64,000 nucleotides of DNA, taken from NCBI GenBank assembly GCA_046331175.1, contig JAXLRI010000008.1:114894-178893 (forward strand). Direction: 5' to 3'. Positions within the stretch are counted from its first letter, which is position 1. The number at the start of each line of letters is the position of its first letter. A program made the translations under genes and the position numbers. Of this stretch, positions 41,259 to 49,724 are shown in pieces. The notes beneath the pieces were generated by a model. That model saw nothing but the letters and a program-made list of their open reading frames with translations. It was not told where the DNA came from and did not search any database. Source of the stretch: JAWKIW01 sp046331175. Its GTDB lineage: Bacteria > Actinomycetota > Acidimicrobiia > Acidimicrobiales > Acidimicrobilacustridaceae.

Positions 41259-43616
41259 ATGACCGACACCCGCGCCGGAGCCGAGCCCACCGAGGACCCC
41301 ACCGACGGGTCAACCGACGACCCGACCGCCGCCTACGCCGGGTTCGGCGGACGGGTGGGGCGGACCTTCGCCGGGTCCGAGAGCTGGTGGCCGCCCCGGC
41401 CGACGCCGCCGGAGGGCGCCCCGAACATCGTCGTGATCATGGTCGACGACCTCGGGTTCTCCGACCTCGGCTGCTACGGCTCCGAGCTGACGACGCCCAA
41501 CCTGGACCGGCTGGCCGCCGGGGGCCTGCGCTACACCGACTTCCACGTCGCCCCGATGTGCTCGCCCACCCGGGCGGCGCTGCTGACCGGCTGCAACCCC
41601 CACGACGCCGGCATCGGGTCGGTGGTGCACTCCGACGCCGGCTTCCCCGGCTACGCCATGCAGCTGACCGAGCACGCCGCCACCCTGCCCGAGCTGCTGC
41701 GCGACCACGGCTACGCCACCTTCATGGTCGGCAAGTGGCACCTCACCAAGGACGCCGAGCAGAACGCCGCCGGCGACAAGTCGTCATGGCCGTGCCAGCG
41801 GGGGTTCGACCGCTACTACGGCGTGCTCGACGCCTTCACCAACCTCCACCAGCCCCACCGCATCGTCGAGGACAACCACCAGGTCGCCGTCGACGACTAC
41901 CCCGAGGGCTACTACTTCACCGACGACATCACCGATCGGGCCATCGACATGATCCGCGAGGTGAAGGCGGCCGACCCGGCCAAGCCGTTCTTCTGCTACG
42001 TCGCCCACGGCGCCGTGCACGCCCCGCTGCACGCCAAGGCCGACGACATCGCCGCCCACCAGGGCCGCTTCGACGAGGGCTGGGACGTGCTGCGCCAGCG
42101 CCGCTACGAGCGCCAGCTCGAGCTGGGCATCGTCGAGGACGGCACCCGCCTGGCGCCCCGCAACCCCGAGCCCGGTCACGACGTGCCCGCCTGGGACGAC
42201 GTGCCCGACGAGCACCAGCCGCTGTACGCCCGCTACATGGAGGTCTACGGAGCGATGGTCGAGGCCATCGACCGCTCGGTGGGGCGGCTGGTCGGCGCCC
42301 TCGACGAGCTGGGCGAGCTCGAGAACACCATCGTGATCTTCACCTCCGACAACGGCGCCTCCCGCGAGGGCGAGGAGGTCGGCACCAGCGCCTACTACGT
42401 GCACCTGCTGCAGGGCGACGACGTCGAGGCCGACCTCGCCCGCATCGACCTGATCGGCGGGCCCCAGACCACGCCCCACTACCCGCGGGGCTGGGCGATG
42501 CTCGGCAACACGCCGTTCCGCCTCTACAAGATCAACACCCACCGCGGCGGGCACTCGGTCCCGTTCGTCGTGCACTGGCCGGCCGGCATCGGCGACGGAC
42601 TGCGGGGTGGGCTGCGGCGGCAGTACGCGCACATCACCGACCTGCTGCCGACGCTGCTCGACATCGTGGGCGTCGAGCGCCCCGACGAGCGCAACGGCAA
42701 GCCGCTCAAGCCGATCAACGGCGTGAGCTTCCGGCCCACCATCACCGACCCCGACGCGCCGTCACGCCACACCGAGCAGCTCTACGAGCAGAACGGCCAC
42801 CGCGGCTACTACCGCGACGGCTGGGAGGTGGTGGCGCTGCACGACGGGCTGACGCCGTTCGGCGACCACGAGTGGGAGCTGTTCGACCTGCGATCCGACC
42901 CCACCGAGCTCGACGACCGCCGCGACGACGAGCCCGAGCGCCTGGCCGAGCTGGCCGCCGCCTGGGAGGAAGCCGCCTGGGCCGGGCAGGTGTACCCGCT
43001 CGACGAGGGCTCGTCGATCCGGTACCTGATCCGCCCCGACTGGGTCGAGGCGTTCGGCGCGCCGGTCACGTTGCGGCCCGGCCTCGACACGCTCGAGCGG
43101 TGGCGGTCGGTGCAGCTCATCTGGTTCCGGGCCGTGGAGATCGCCGTGTCGCTGACGTACCTGGCCGGCGACCAGGGCACGCTGTTCGCCCACGGCGACC
43201 AGGGCTCGGGCTACGGCCTGTACGTGCGCGAGGGTCGGCTCGTCTACCTGCACAACGACGGGCGGGGCCACGTGCGCGAGCTCGACGGCGGCGAGCTGGC
43301 CGACGGCGCGTCGTCGATCGTCGTCCGCAAGGAGGCGCCCGGCGGCAACGTGTGGACCGTGCACCTGTCGGTCGACGGCGACGAGGTGGGCGTGCTCGAG
43401 GGCGTGCCCATGCTCTACGGCATGGCGCCGTTCCAGGGGATCGACGTCGGCATCGACCGCCGGTCGCCCGTGTCGTGGGAGCAGTACGAGCGCTTCGGCC
43501 CGTTCCCGTTCACCGGCGACCTGCACTCGGTCACCTACACCCCCGGCGACCCCGCGCCAGACGCACCGCAGAACCTCATGGCCATGCTCCGCGAGATGGG
43601 CGCCAAGTTCGAGTAG
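41259..43616 (+). CDS. Arylsulfatase-like sulfatase, Cys-type
   Basis: A protein of 785 residues. The metal site begins with DDLGFSD (Asp63, Asp64) and the active-site signature is MCSPTRAALLTG with Cys101, which must be oxidised to formylglycine. A formylglycine-generating enzyme must therefore act in this organism, but none is encoded here. FTSDNGAS and VGKWHLT are further sulfatase blocks. The last 200 residues form a beta-rich domain. No signal peptide is visible, so it is probably cytoplasmic. It would cleave sulfate esters; the substrate is unknown. Confidence 0.92.
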   Translation: MTDTRAGAEPTEDPTDGSTDDPTAAYAGFGGRVGRTFAGSESWWPPRPTPPEGAPNIVVIMVDDLGFSDLGCYGSELTTPNLDRLAAGGLRYTDFHVAPMCSPTRAALLTGCNPHDAGIGSVVHSDAGFPGYAMQLTEHAATLPELLRDHGYATFMVGKWHLTKDAEQNAAGDKSSWPCQRGFDRYYGVLDAFTNLHQPHRIVEDNHQVAVDDYPEGYYFTDDITDRAIDMIREVKAADPAKPFFCYVAHGAVHAPLHAKADDIAAHQGRFDEGWDVLRQRRYERQLELGIVEDGTRLAPRNPEPGHDVPAWDDVPDEHQPLYARYMEVYGAMVEAIDRSVGRLVGALDELGELENTIVIFTSDNGASREGEEVGTSAYYVHLLQGDDVEADLARIDLIGGPQTTPHYPRGWAMLGNTPFRLYKINTHRGGHSVPFVVHWPAGIGDGLRGGLRRQYAHITDLLPTLLDIVGVERPDERNGKPLKPINGVSFRPTITDPDAPSRHTEQLYEQNGHRGYYRDGWEVVALHDGLTPFGDHEWELFDLRSDPTELDDRRDDEPERLAELAAAWEEAAWAGQVYPLDEGSSIRYLIRPDWVEAFGAPVTLRPGLDTLERWRSVQLIWFRAVEIAVSLTYLAGDQGTLFAHGDQGSGYGLYVREGRLVYLHNDGRGHVRELDGGELADGASSIVVRKEAPGGNVWTVHLSVDGDEVGVLEGVPMLYGMAPFQGIDVGIDRRSPVSWEQYERFGPFPFTGDLHSVTYTPGDPAPDAPQNLMAMLREMGAKFE

Positions 43617-43760
43617 CCGAGCCGGCAGTCAGCGACCGCGAGTCGAAGCCAGGTCGACGTTCACGCGCGAGGCTTGTCCCGATGCAGCCCGGATCCTCGG
43701 ACGGGACGTCCCGGCGGGGTCACGACGGGAACCGGGCGTGGGGTGTGCGCGGGAGGCGGC

Positions 43761-44849
43761 ATGTCAGGTCCACCAGGCTTGGTCCTCATCGTGATCGCGA
43801 TCGTCGCGGTCGGCGTCATCGTTGGGGCGGGCGTTGCCCTCCAACGGCGACAGGCCGCTCGCGCTCCTCGCTTCGTGACCACCGAGGTGAAGCGTTCCCC
43901 TGCCATCGTGGCTCTGGACGCCGACATCGCCGCAGACGGCCGAGACGTCGATCGCTCATGCGACAGGGTCCGCGCGTTCATCAACGACCCGGTCACCGAG
44001 CCCGCCGATCTGTGGTGGGCTCACCTCATGCTGGTGGCTCTGACGGCCGCCGCAGGGCGGTTCGACGAGTCGCTCACCATCGCAGCACAGCTCCGGCAGG
44101 ACCCCGACATCGACGTCCGACTCAACCACGGGCTCGACCATCTCGTGGTGATCGACCTCGTCGAGGTTGGCCGCTTCGACGAAGCGGCGAGCCTTGCGGC
44201 CGCCACCCGAAGAACCTCGCGATGCCACGACGGTGGTCGGTCGTTCGGCGTGACGCTCGCCGAGGTCTCGTACTGGCGCGGGTTCCTGGACGCCGCGCGC
44301 GTGCGATACGAGGAGCTCGGGGAGCCGTACACGGTCATGGACCAGCTCCATCGAGCACTCATCGACTGGGATGACGGGAGGCGCCTGCTCGCCACCGACG
44401 ACCTTCAGGCGGTGCTCGACGCAGACCCGGCTGCAGCGGGACCCATCCCGTTGCTGGTGTTGGCCTCGATGCAGGCCGATCTCGGCTGGGCCGACGACGC
44501 GTCGGCGACCTTGGCGCGCGTGATCGACGAGCCCAACCGGGACAGCTTCGTCTCTCGCTACCGCTTGCTGGCCGAGGGACGGATCGCGCGAGCTGACGGC
44601 CGCCTGGACGAGGCGATCGGCCGTTTCGAAGCCGCGAGGTCGTCGCTCCTCGCCCGCGAGCTCCGCCCCTACGCCGCCGAGGCGCTGGCCGAGCGGGGAC
44701 GGACGCTCCTCCGCTCCGGCGACCAGACCGCCGGGAGCGCCGACCTGCTCGCCGCCGCCGACGAGTGGCGGGCCATGGGCTGTGGCCCCCGCGCCGACCG
44801 CCTCACCACCGAGGCGACCACCCCTCCCCCACCGCGCACCCCGACCTGA
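43761..44849 (+). CDS. Membrane-anchored TPR-like protein
   Basis: A protein of 362 residues from the ATG at 43761, with GGGAGG 4 nt before it. One N-terminal membrane helix (about 6-28) is followed by a long helical domain of repeated pairs (AAAGRFDESLTIAAQL, EVGRFDEAASLAAAT, RADGRLDEAIGRFEAA) that look like degenerate tetratricopeptide repeats. TPR domains bind proteins, so it may scaffold something at the membrane. Base use looks a little less GC-biased than its neighbours. No catalytic motif is seen. Confidence 0.7.
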   Translation: MSGPPGLVLIVIAIVAVGVIVGAGVALQRRQAARAPRFVTTEVKRSPAIVALDADIAADGRDVDRSCDRVRAFINDPVTEPADLWWAHLMLVALTAAAGRFDESLTIAAQLRQDPDIDVRLNHGLDHLVVIDLVEVGRFDEAASLAAATRRTSRCHDGGRSFGVTLAEVSYWRGFLDAARVRYEELGEPYTVMDQLHRALIDWDDGRRLLATDDLQAVLDADPAAAGPIPLLVLASMQADLGWADDASATLARVIDEPNRDSFVSRYRLLAEGRIARADGRLDEAIGRFEAARSSLLARELRPYAAEALAERGRTLLRSGDQTAGSADLLAAADEWRAMGCGPRADRLTTEATTPPPPRTPT

Positions 44850-44897
44850 CCACGCGACCGCTCCCTCTCCCCTCGCTCCCCCGTACCGCCGCTCCAC

Positions 44898-44950
44898 CCG
44901 AACTTCCCGCAATTTCGAGGCTTGGTGGCTCAGAATCGCCGGAAGTTCGG
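44898..44950. terminator. Hairpin family B-like copy between convergent genes
   Basis: CCGAACTTCCCGC, AATTTCGAGGC, loop TTGGT, then GGCTCAGAATCGCC and GGAAGTTCGG. The outer 10 bp pair perfectly and the inner part has mismatches. It sits between the TPR-like gene (plus, ends 44849) and the SCO6745 gene (minus, ends 44962), so it could stop transcription from both sides. Confidence 0.65.
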
Positions 44951-44961
44951 GGGGAGCGCGG

Positions 44962-45897
44962 TCACCCCGAGGTGGGTTGGCGGCGGGGGCGGTCGCGGGA
45001 GGCGGGCTGGTAGCGCTCGCCGGCGGTGAGATCGACGCGGACGAGCAGCCGCTCGCACGGCGGCTCCAGCGCCTCGGCCAAGGCCACGGTGGCCTCGGCG
45101 CCGTAGCGCTCCCACGGCAGCGTGGTCCGACGATCGGTCTCGTCCTCGATCCACTGCCGCAGCCGCAGGCCGTCGTCGGTGACGTCGCGATCGACGCCCA
45201 CGCCGGTGGCCAGGCCGCGGGCGGCCAGCGACGCCCACGCCTCGTCGATCGACTCGGCGCTGTTGCCCCGGCTCTGCGAAAGCCAGTCGCCGTCGTAGTC
45301 GAGCCAGGCGTTGTGCAGGATCGACGCCTCGGCGCCGCTCAGCCCGGAGGCGGCGACGATCGCCCAGTGGGTGTCGCCCCGCCACTCCCGCAGCACGTTC
45401 ACGGCGTGCCAGCCCGACAGCACGGGGTCGTCGGGCCGTGGCATCCCGAGGTGGCTGGCCGAGAACGGCCGGCCGGTGAAGGGCAGGCCCTCGGCCACGG
45501 CCCACAGCGCGGGACCGGCCTCGGCCAGCGGCGCCTGGATGTCGGGGGCGTGCTCGGCCAACCCCTCGAGGACGGCCTCGTCACGGGCCGCCCAGAACGG
45601 GAGGAACGCCTCGGCCGAGCCCAGCTGGTGGAACACCATGGCGATGCCGAGCGGGCTGATCGAGCCGAAGGCGGCGGCCACGGCCTCGGGCCCGGCCCCG
45701 GCGAACGGCGCCGAGCGCGCCGCCAGGTAGCCGAGCGGACCGGGCAGGCCGAGCGCCTCGTAGCGGGCCACCGCGCCCGGGTCCCAGAAGATCCACCCGA
45801 TGGTCGTCTGCACGCTGCGGGCGATCCGCTTGGTGATGGCCACCCAGTCGGTCTCGCCGCCGTCGTCACGATCGTCGTCCGGCACGTCGTCCCCCAT
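44962..45897 (-). CDS. SCO6745-family protein
   Basis: A protein of 311 residues from the ATG at 45897, fixed by a TAGCGT box 7 nt upstream. It matches the actinobacterial SCO6745 family by its opening (a short helix then YEALGLPGPLGYLAARSAPFAGAGPEAVAAAFGSISP) and the middle VLREWRGDTHWAIVAASGLSGAEASILHNAW. The family is restricted largely to actinobacteria and its function is unknown; the fold is mainly helical and a helix-turn-helix-like C-terminus is often noted. No membrane segment or signal is evident. Confidence 0.8.
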   Translation of the reverse strand: MGDDVPDDDRDDGGETDWVAITKRIARSVQTTIGWIFWDPGAVARYEALGLPGPLGYLAARSAPFAGAGPEAVAAAFGSISPLGIAMVFHQLGSAEAFLPFWAARDEAVLEGLAEHAPDIQAPLAEAGPALWAVAEGLPFTGRPFSASHLGMPRPDDPVLSGWHAVNVLREWRGDTHWAIVAASGLSGAEASILHNAWLDYDGDWLSQSRGNSAESIDEAWASLAARGLATGVGVDRDVTDDGLRLRQWIEDETDRRTTLPWERYGAEATVALAEALEPPCERLLVRVDLTAGERYQPASRDRPRRQPTSG

Positions 45898-45904
45898 GGC
45901 GTCG

Positions 45905-45910
45905 ACGCTA
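45905..45910 (-). promoter_or_regulatory. -10 box TAGCGT, probable leaderless promoter
   Basis: On the minus strand TAGCGT is followed by 7 nt (CGACGCC) and the ATG at 45897. No ribosome binding site is present. Confidence 0.5.
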
Positions 45911-46002
45911 CGTCGCCGCGACCCGCCCACCCACGCGAACCTCCCGCGATCTCGACGCTCTCCGTCGCCGCGACCCGCCCACCCACGCGAACCTCCCGCG
46001 AT
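45911..46002. repeat. Exact 40-nt direct duplication at 52-nt period
   Basis: The 40 nt at 45911-45950 recur without change at 45963-46002 (both contain CGACCCGCCCACCCACGCG). Each ends in the left arm of hairpin family B, but only the second copy is followed by the matching right arm. Confidence 0.85.
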
Positions 46003-46038
46003 TTCGAGGCTTGGTGCCTCAGAATCGCGGGAAGTTCG
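45988..46038 (-). terminator. Hairpin family B copy downstream of leuA
   Basis: CGAACCTCCCGCG-ATTTCGAGGC pairs with GCCTCAGAAT-CGCGGGAAGTTCG around a TTGGT loop: 23 bp with three mismatches. It begins 40 nt past the leuA stop. It is a close relative of the copy at 44898. Confidence 0.75.
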
Positions 46039-46077
46039 GGAGGGACCGGGCGGACCGGGCGGACCGCGCGGACTCGG

Positions 46078-47640
46078 TCAGAGGCCGTCGAGGTTGCCGG
46101 GGCGGCCGGCCTTGGACAGGTCCTCGCCGGCGTCCTTCACCCGCACGATGCGGTTGATGGCGTTGAGGAAGGCCCGGGCCGACGCCTCGACGACGTCGGT
46201 GGACAGGCCGCGGCCCGGCATCGAGGCACCGTCGACCTCGAAGCGCAGGGCCACGTCGGCGAGGGCGTCGACGCCGCCGGTCACCGACGTGACGGCGTAG
46301 TCGGTGAGGCGACCCTCGACCCCGGTGATCTGGCGGATGGCGTTGCACGCCGCCTCGACCATGCCATCGCCCTCGGCTGTGGCCTCCTTCCGCTCGCCGT
46401 CGTGCTCGAGCACGATCGTGGCGGTCGGTCGCGAGCTGGACCCGCCGTGGCTGTCGCACGACACCAGCTGGTAGGCGTAGCGGACCGTGTCGCCGACCTC
46501 CTCTGCCACCAGGGCCTCGAGGTCGTCCTCGGTCAGCTCGGCCTTGCGGTCGGCCAGCTCCTTGAACCGGGTGAAGGCCTGGTTCAGGGCATCGCCGTGC
46601 AGGTCGTAGCCCATCTTCTTCAGCGTGTCGGCGAAGGCGTGCCGGCCCGAGAGCTTCCCGAGGACGATCTTCGTCTCGCCGGCGCCCACCGCAGCGGGGT
46701 CGATGATCTCGTAGGTGGTGCGCTCGTTCAGCACGCCGTGCTGGTGGATGCCCGACGCGTGGGCGAAGGCGTTCCGCCCGACGACGGCCTTGTTGTACTG
46801 GACCGGGTAGCCGGTGAGGCGGCTGACCATGCGCGATGCCCGGCCCAGCTCCTCGGCCTTGATGCCGGTGTCGACGCCGCCGAAGTAGTCCGAGCGCGTG
46901 CGCAGCGCCATGACCACCTCCTCCATGGCGGCGTTGCCGGCCCGCTCGCCGATGCCGTTGACCGTGCACTCGACCTGGCGGGCGCCGGCGTGCACGGCGG
47001 CCAGCGAGTTGGCCACGGCCAGGCCGAGGTCGTCGTGGCAGTGGGTGGAGATGATGTAGTCACCGGCCACCCGCGACCGGACGTCGTTCAGCCGCTTGGC
47101 GTACTCCTCGGGGATGCCGTAGCCGACCGTGTCGGGGATGTTCAGCGTGGTGGCGCCGTTGTCGACGGCCACCTGGAGCACCTCGCACATGAAGTCGAAG
47201 TCGCTGCGCGACGCGTCCTCCGGGGAGAACTCGACGTCGTCGGTGTAGTGCTTAGCGTGGGCCACGGCCTCGCCGGCGGCGGCCTTCACCTGGTCGGGGG
47301 TCATCCGCAGCTTGTTCTGCATGTGGATCTCCGACGTGGCGATGAACACGTGGATGCGGCGCTTGTCCGCGCTCTCGATCGCCTCCCAGCACCGGTCGAT
47401 GTCGGCCAGCGCGGTGCGGGACAGGCCGCAGATGACCGGTCCGTGCACGCCCTTGGCGATGGCCTGGACGGCCTCGAAGTCGCCCTGGCTGGCCACGGGG
47501 AACCCCGCTTCGATGACGTCGACGCCGAGGCGGGCCAGCTGCTCGGCGATCTCGAGCTTCTCGCCCTGGTCGAGCGAGATCCCCGGCGACTGCTCTCCGT
47601 CGCGCAGGGTGGTGTCGAAGATGATCACCCGGTCTGCCAT
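46078..47640 (-). CDS. leuA: 2-isopropylmalate synthase
   Basis: A protein of 520 residues. It starts VIIFDTTLRDGEQSPG, the aldolase-type barrel signature of the DRE-TIM family, and has HCHDDLGLAVAN with the metal-binding histidines. The C-terminal 120 residues (from about 390) form the LeuA regulatory domain that binds leucine, with the ending seen in full-length allosteric LeuA. It condenses acetyl-CoA with 2-ketoisovalerate in the first committed step of leucine synthesis. Expression is likely set by the leader peptide and terminator at 47726-47836, adding attenuation to feedback inhibition. Confidence 0.96.
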   Translation of the reverse strand: MADRVIIFDTTLRDGEQSPGISLDQGEKLEIAEQLARLGVDVIEAGFPVASQGDFEAVQAIAKGVHGPVICGLSRTALADIDRCWEAIESADKRRIHVFIATSEIHMQNKLRMTPDQVKAAAGEAVAHAKHYTDDVEFSPEDASRSDFDFMCEVLQVAVDNGATTLNIPDTVGYGIPEEYAKRLNDVRSRVAGDYIISTHCHDDLGLAVANSLAAVHAGARQVECTVNGIGERAGNAAMEEVVMALRTRSDYFGGVDTGIKAEELGRASRMVSRLTGYPVQYNKAVVGRNAFAHASGIHQHGVLNERTTYEIIDPAAVGAGETKIVLGKLSGRHAFADTLKKMGYDLHGDALNQAFTRFKELADRKAELTEDDLEALVAEEVGDTVRYAYQLVSCDSHGGSSSRPTATIVLEHDGERKEATAEGDGMVEAACNAIRQITGVEGRLTDYAVTSVTGGVDALADVALRFEVDGASMPGRGLSTDVVEASARAFLNAINRIVRVKDAGEDLSKAGRPGNLDGL

Positions 47641-47725
47641 GGGTCTGCCTTTCGTGTGCGTGGGTCGTGGCGTGTGTCGGCGGCGATCCGGTCCCAGCGC
47701 GAAACCGGCCCGGAAAACGAAGAAA

Positions 47726-47752
47726 CCCCCTGGCCCGAGCGGGCGCAGGAGG
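47726..47752 (-). terminator. leuA attenuator terminator
   Basis: On the minus strand CCTCCTG and GCCCG pair with CGGGC and CAGGGGG (12 bp including one G-T pair, one bulge), followed by TTTCTTCGTTTT. It lies between the Leu leader peptide and leuA. A second 10-bp hairpin, GGCGAGCACC/GGTGCTCGCC at 47756-47782, precedes it and may be the pause structure; I could not resolve an antiterminator. Confidence 0.8.
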
Positions 47753-47782
47753 TGAGGCGAGCACCTATGCGGGGTGCTCGCC

Positions 47783-47836
47783 CTACGTAAGCAGGAGGTC
47801 CGAGGTGGGGATCTGCCGACACATACCGCTGTGCAT
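47783..47836 (-). CDS. leuL: leuA leader peptide
   Basis: A 17-residue frame, MHSGMCRQIPTSDLLLT, ends in three adjacent leucine codons (CTC CTG CTT) right before the attenuator hairpins. Ribosome stalling at these codons when leucyl-tRNA is short would favour read-through into leuA. The ATG is 6 nt after TAGCCT and has no ribosome binding site, so the leader itself may be leaderless. This is a regulatory peptide; its product has no other expected role. Confidence 0.8.
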   Translation of the reverse strand: MHSGMCRQIPTSDLLLT

Positions 47837-47842
47837 GCTCGC

Positions 47843-47848
47843 AGGCTA
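47843..47848 (-). promoter_or_regulatory. -10 box TAGCCT of the leuA leader
   Basis: TAGCCT lies 6 nt before the leader ATG. TTGACG is upstream but only 10 nt away, too close to be a normal -35 partner. Confidence 0.4.
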
Positions 47849-47948
47849 GCGAGCGATCCGTCAACCCCCTACCCGAGCGGCCGACCCCGATCCCCGAGCC
47901 CCCGACCCCGATCCCCGATCCCCGACCCCGATCCCCACCACAGCCACA

Positions 47949-47999
47949 CGAACTTTGGAGGATTCGCGTCACCCCTTGGCGCGGATCCTCCAAAGTTCG
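47949..47999 (-). terminator. Hairpin family B copy downstream of serA
   Basis: CGAACTTTGGAGGATTCGCG pairs over 20 bp (one G-T pair) with CGCGGATCCTCCAAAGTTCG; the loop is TCACCCCTTGG. It starts 19 nt past the serA stop. It shares arms and loop core with 27018-27056. Between it and the leuA promoter, 47870-47940 repeats CCCCGATCCCCGA-like units. Confidence 0.8.
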
Positions 48000-48018
48000 G
48001 GGCAGGTGCGTCGAGCGG

Positions 48019-49587
48019 TCAGCGCAGGTCGATGGCGTCGACCGAGGCGATGGCGTCGTGGGCCCGCAGCCGGTCCTGCACCTCGGCGGGCACGGGGTCG
48101 CCGACCGACAGGACCATCATCGCCGATGCGCCCGCGGGCGACTGGCCGACGTCCATGTCGGCGATGTTCACGCCGGCCTCGCCGAGCACGGTGCCGACGA
48201 TGCCGATGACGCCGGGGCGGTCGTCGTTGCGCACGACGAGCATGTGGTCGGTGGGCGGCACGTCGACCGAGTGCTCGTCGACCATCACCAGCCGCGCCTC
48301 GCTCTTGAGACCGGCGAGCGTGCCCGCCAGGTTGTGGGCACCGCCGCGGATGGTGATGAGGTTGACGAAGTCCTGGGTGGCCGTCGACGCCGTCTCGCGC
48401 ACCTCGATGCCGTGCTCGGCGGCCTTGGCCGGCGCGTTGACGAACGACACCGGCTCGTCGCTGATGATCGAGAAGAAGCCCTTGAGCAGCGAGAGGGTGA
48501 GGATGCGGGTGTCGTAGCCGGCGATCTGGCCCTGGTACTCGATCTCGAGCGAGGGCACCGAGGCCCCCGACAGCGAGGCGAACAGCGAGCCGAGGCGCTC
48601 GGCGAGGGCGAGGAACGGCCGCACGGTCTCGGACGCCTCGGCGGCGCTGACGTTGACGGCGTAGGGCACGAACTCGCCGGCGAGGGCAAGGCCGACCATC
48701 TCGGCGATGGTGTCGCCGGCCTTGTCCTGGGCCTCGTGGGTGCTGGCGCCGAGGTGGGGGGTGACCACGACCGAGTCGAGCTCGAACAGCGGCGACTCGG
48801 TGGTGGGCTCCTTGTCGAACACGTCGAGGGCGGCGCCGCCCACGTGGCCGTTGCGGATGGCGTCGGCCAGGGCGGCCTCGTCGACGATGCCGCCGCGCGC
48901 CACGTTGATGATGCGGATTCCCGGCTTGGCCGCAGCGAGGCGCTCGGCGTTCAGCAGGCCGATGGTCTCGGGGGTCTTGGCCACGTGGATGGTGACGAAG
49001 TCGGACTGGGCGAGCAGCGTGTCGAGGTCGACCAGCTCGACGCTGAGCTGGCGTGCTCGATCAGGCGTGACGAACGGGTCGTAGGCCACGAGCCGCATGC
49101 CGAAGGCGAGGGCCCGCTGGGCCACGAGCTTGCCGATGCGACCGAGGCCGATGATGCCGAGCGTCTTGTCGGACAGCTCGACGCCGGTCCAGCGCGACCG
49201 CTCCCAGCGGCCCGACACCAGGGCGGCGTGGGCCTGGGGGATGTTGCGGGCCTGGGCCAGCAGCAGGGCCATGGTCTGCTCGGCGGCCGAGAGGATGTTC
49301 GACTGCGGCGCGTTGACCACCATGACGCCGCGCTCGGTGGCGGCGGCCACGTCGACGTTGTCGAGGCCGATGCCGGCCCGGCCGACCACGATGAGGTCGG
49401 TGCCGGCGGCGAGCACCTCGGCGGTGACCGTGGTGGCGGAGCGGATGATCAGGGCGTGGGCACCGACCACCAGCTCGAGCAGCTCCTCGGGGGACGGGCC
49501 GAGCTGGACGTCGACCTCGTGACCGGCGGCGCGGAGCCGGTCGAGGCCACCTTCGGCGATCTGCTCGGTGACGAGGATGCGGGCCAT
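48019..49587 (-). CDS. serA: D-3-phosphoglycerate dehydrogenase, long form with ACT domain
   Basis: A protein of 522 residues. The NAD-binding motif is LGIIGLGRIGKLVA near residue 145. The catalytic region contains VARGGIVDEAALADAI and VVTPHLGASTHEAQ with the active histidine. The middle domain (about 320-450) is the allosteric substrate-binding domain of actinobacterial SerA, and the C-terminus (HMLVVRNDDRPGVIGIVG) is the serine-binding ACT domain. It oxidises 3-phosphoglycerate, the first step in serine synthesis; serC is at 52641. A weak CAGGAT box 6 nt before the start hints at leaderless expression. Confidence 0.96.
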   Translation of the reverse strand: MARILVTEQIAEGGLDRLRAAGHEVDVQLGPSPEELLELVVGAHALIIRSATTVTAEVLAAGTDLIVVGRAGIGLDNVDVAAATERGVMVVNAPQSNILSAAEQTMALLLAQARNIPQAHAALVSGRWERSRWTGVELSDKTLGIIGLGRIGKLVAQRALAFGMRLVAYDPFVTPDRARQLSVELVDLDTLLAQSDFVTIHVAKTPETIGLLNAERLAAAKPGIRIINVARGGIVDEAALADAIRNGHVGGAALDVFDKEPTTESPLFELDSVVVTPHLGASTHEAQDKAGDTIAEMVGLALAGEFVPYAVNVSAAEASETVRPFLALAERLGSLFASLSGASVPSLEIEYQGQIAGYDTRILTLSLLKGFFSIISDEPVSFVNAPAKAAEHGIEVRETASTATQDFVNLITIRGGAHNLAGTLAGLKSEARLVMVDEHSVDVPPTDHMLVVRNDDRPGVIGIVGTVLGEAGVNIADMDVGQSPAGASAMMVLSVGDPVPAEVQDRLRAHDAIASVDAIDLR

Positions 49588-49724
49588 GGCCTCATCCTGT
49601 CCGAGCCCCCGGCGGAGCCGCCATTCCGTGACGCCGGGTCAGCGGGGGACCGGGCGAGGCACTCGAGGGAGGCGGCCGAGCGAGGCGGCCGGACACGGGC
49701 CGGTGCGTCGCCGGCCCCGGCGGA

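Noticed and set aside
43761..44849. Horizontally acquired gene (slightly different base use)
   Set aside because: The difference is small, was judged by eye only, and no mobile element lies beside it.
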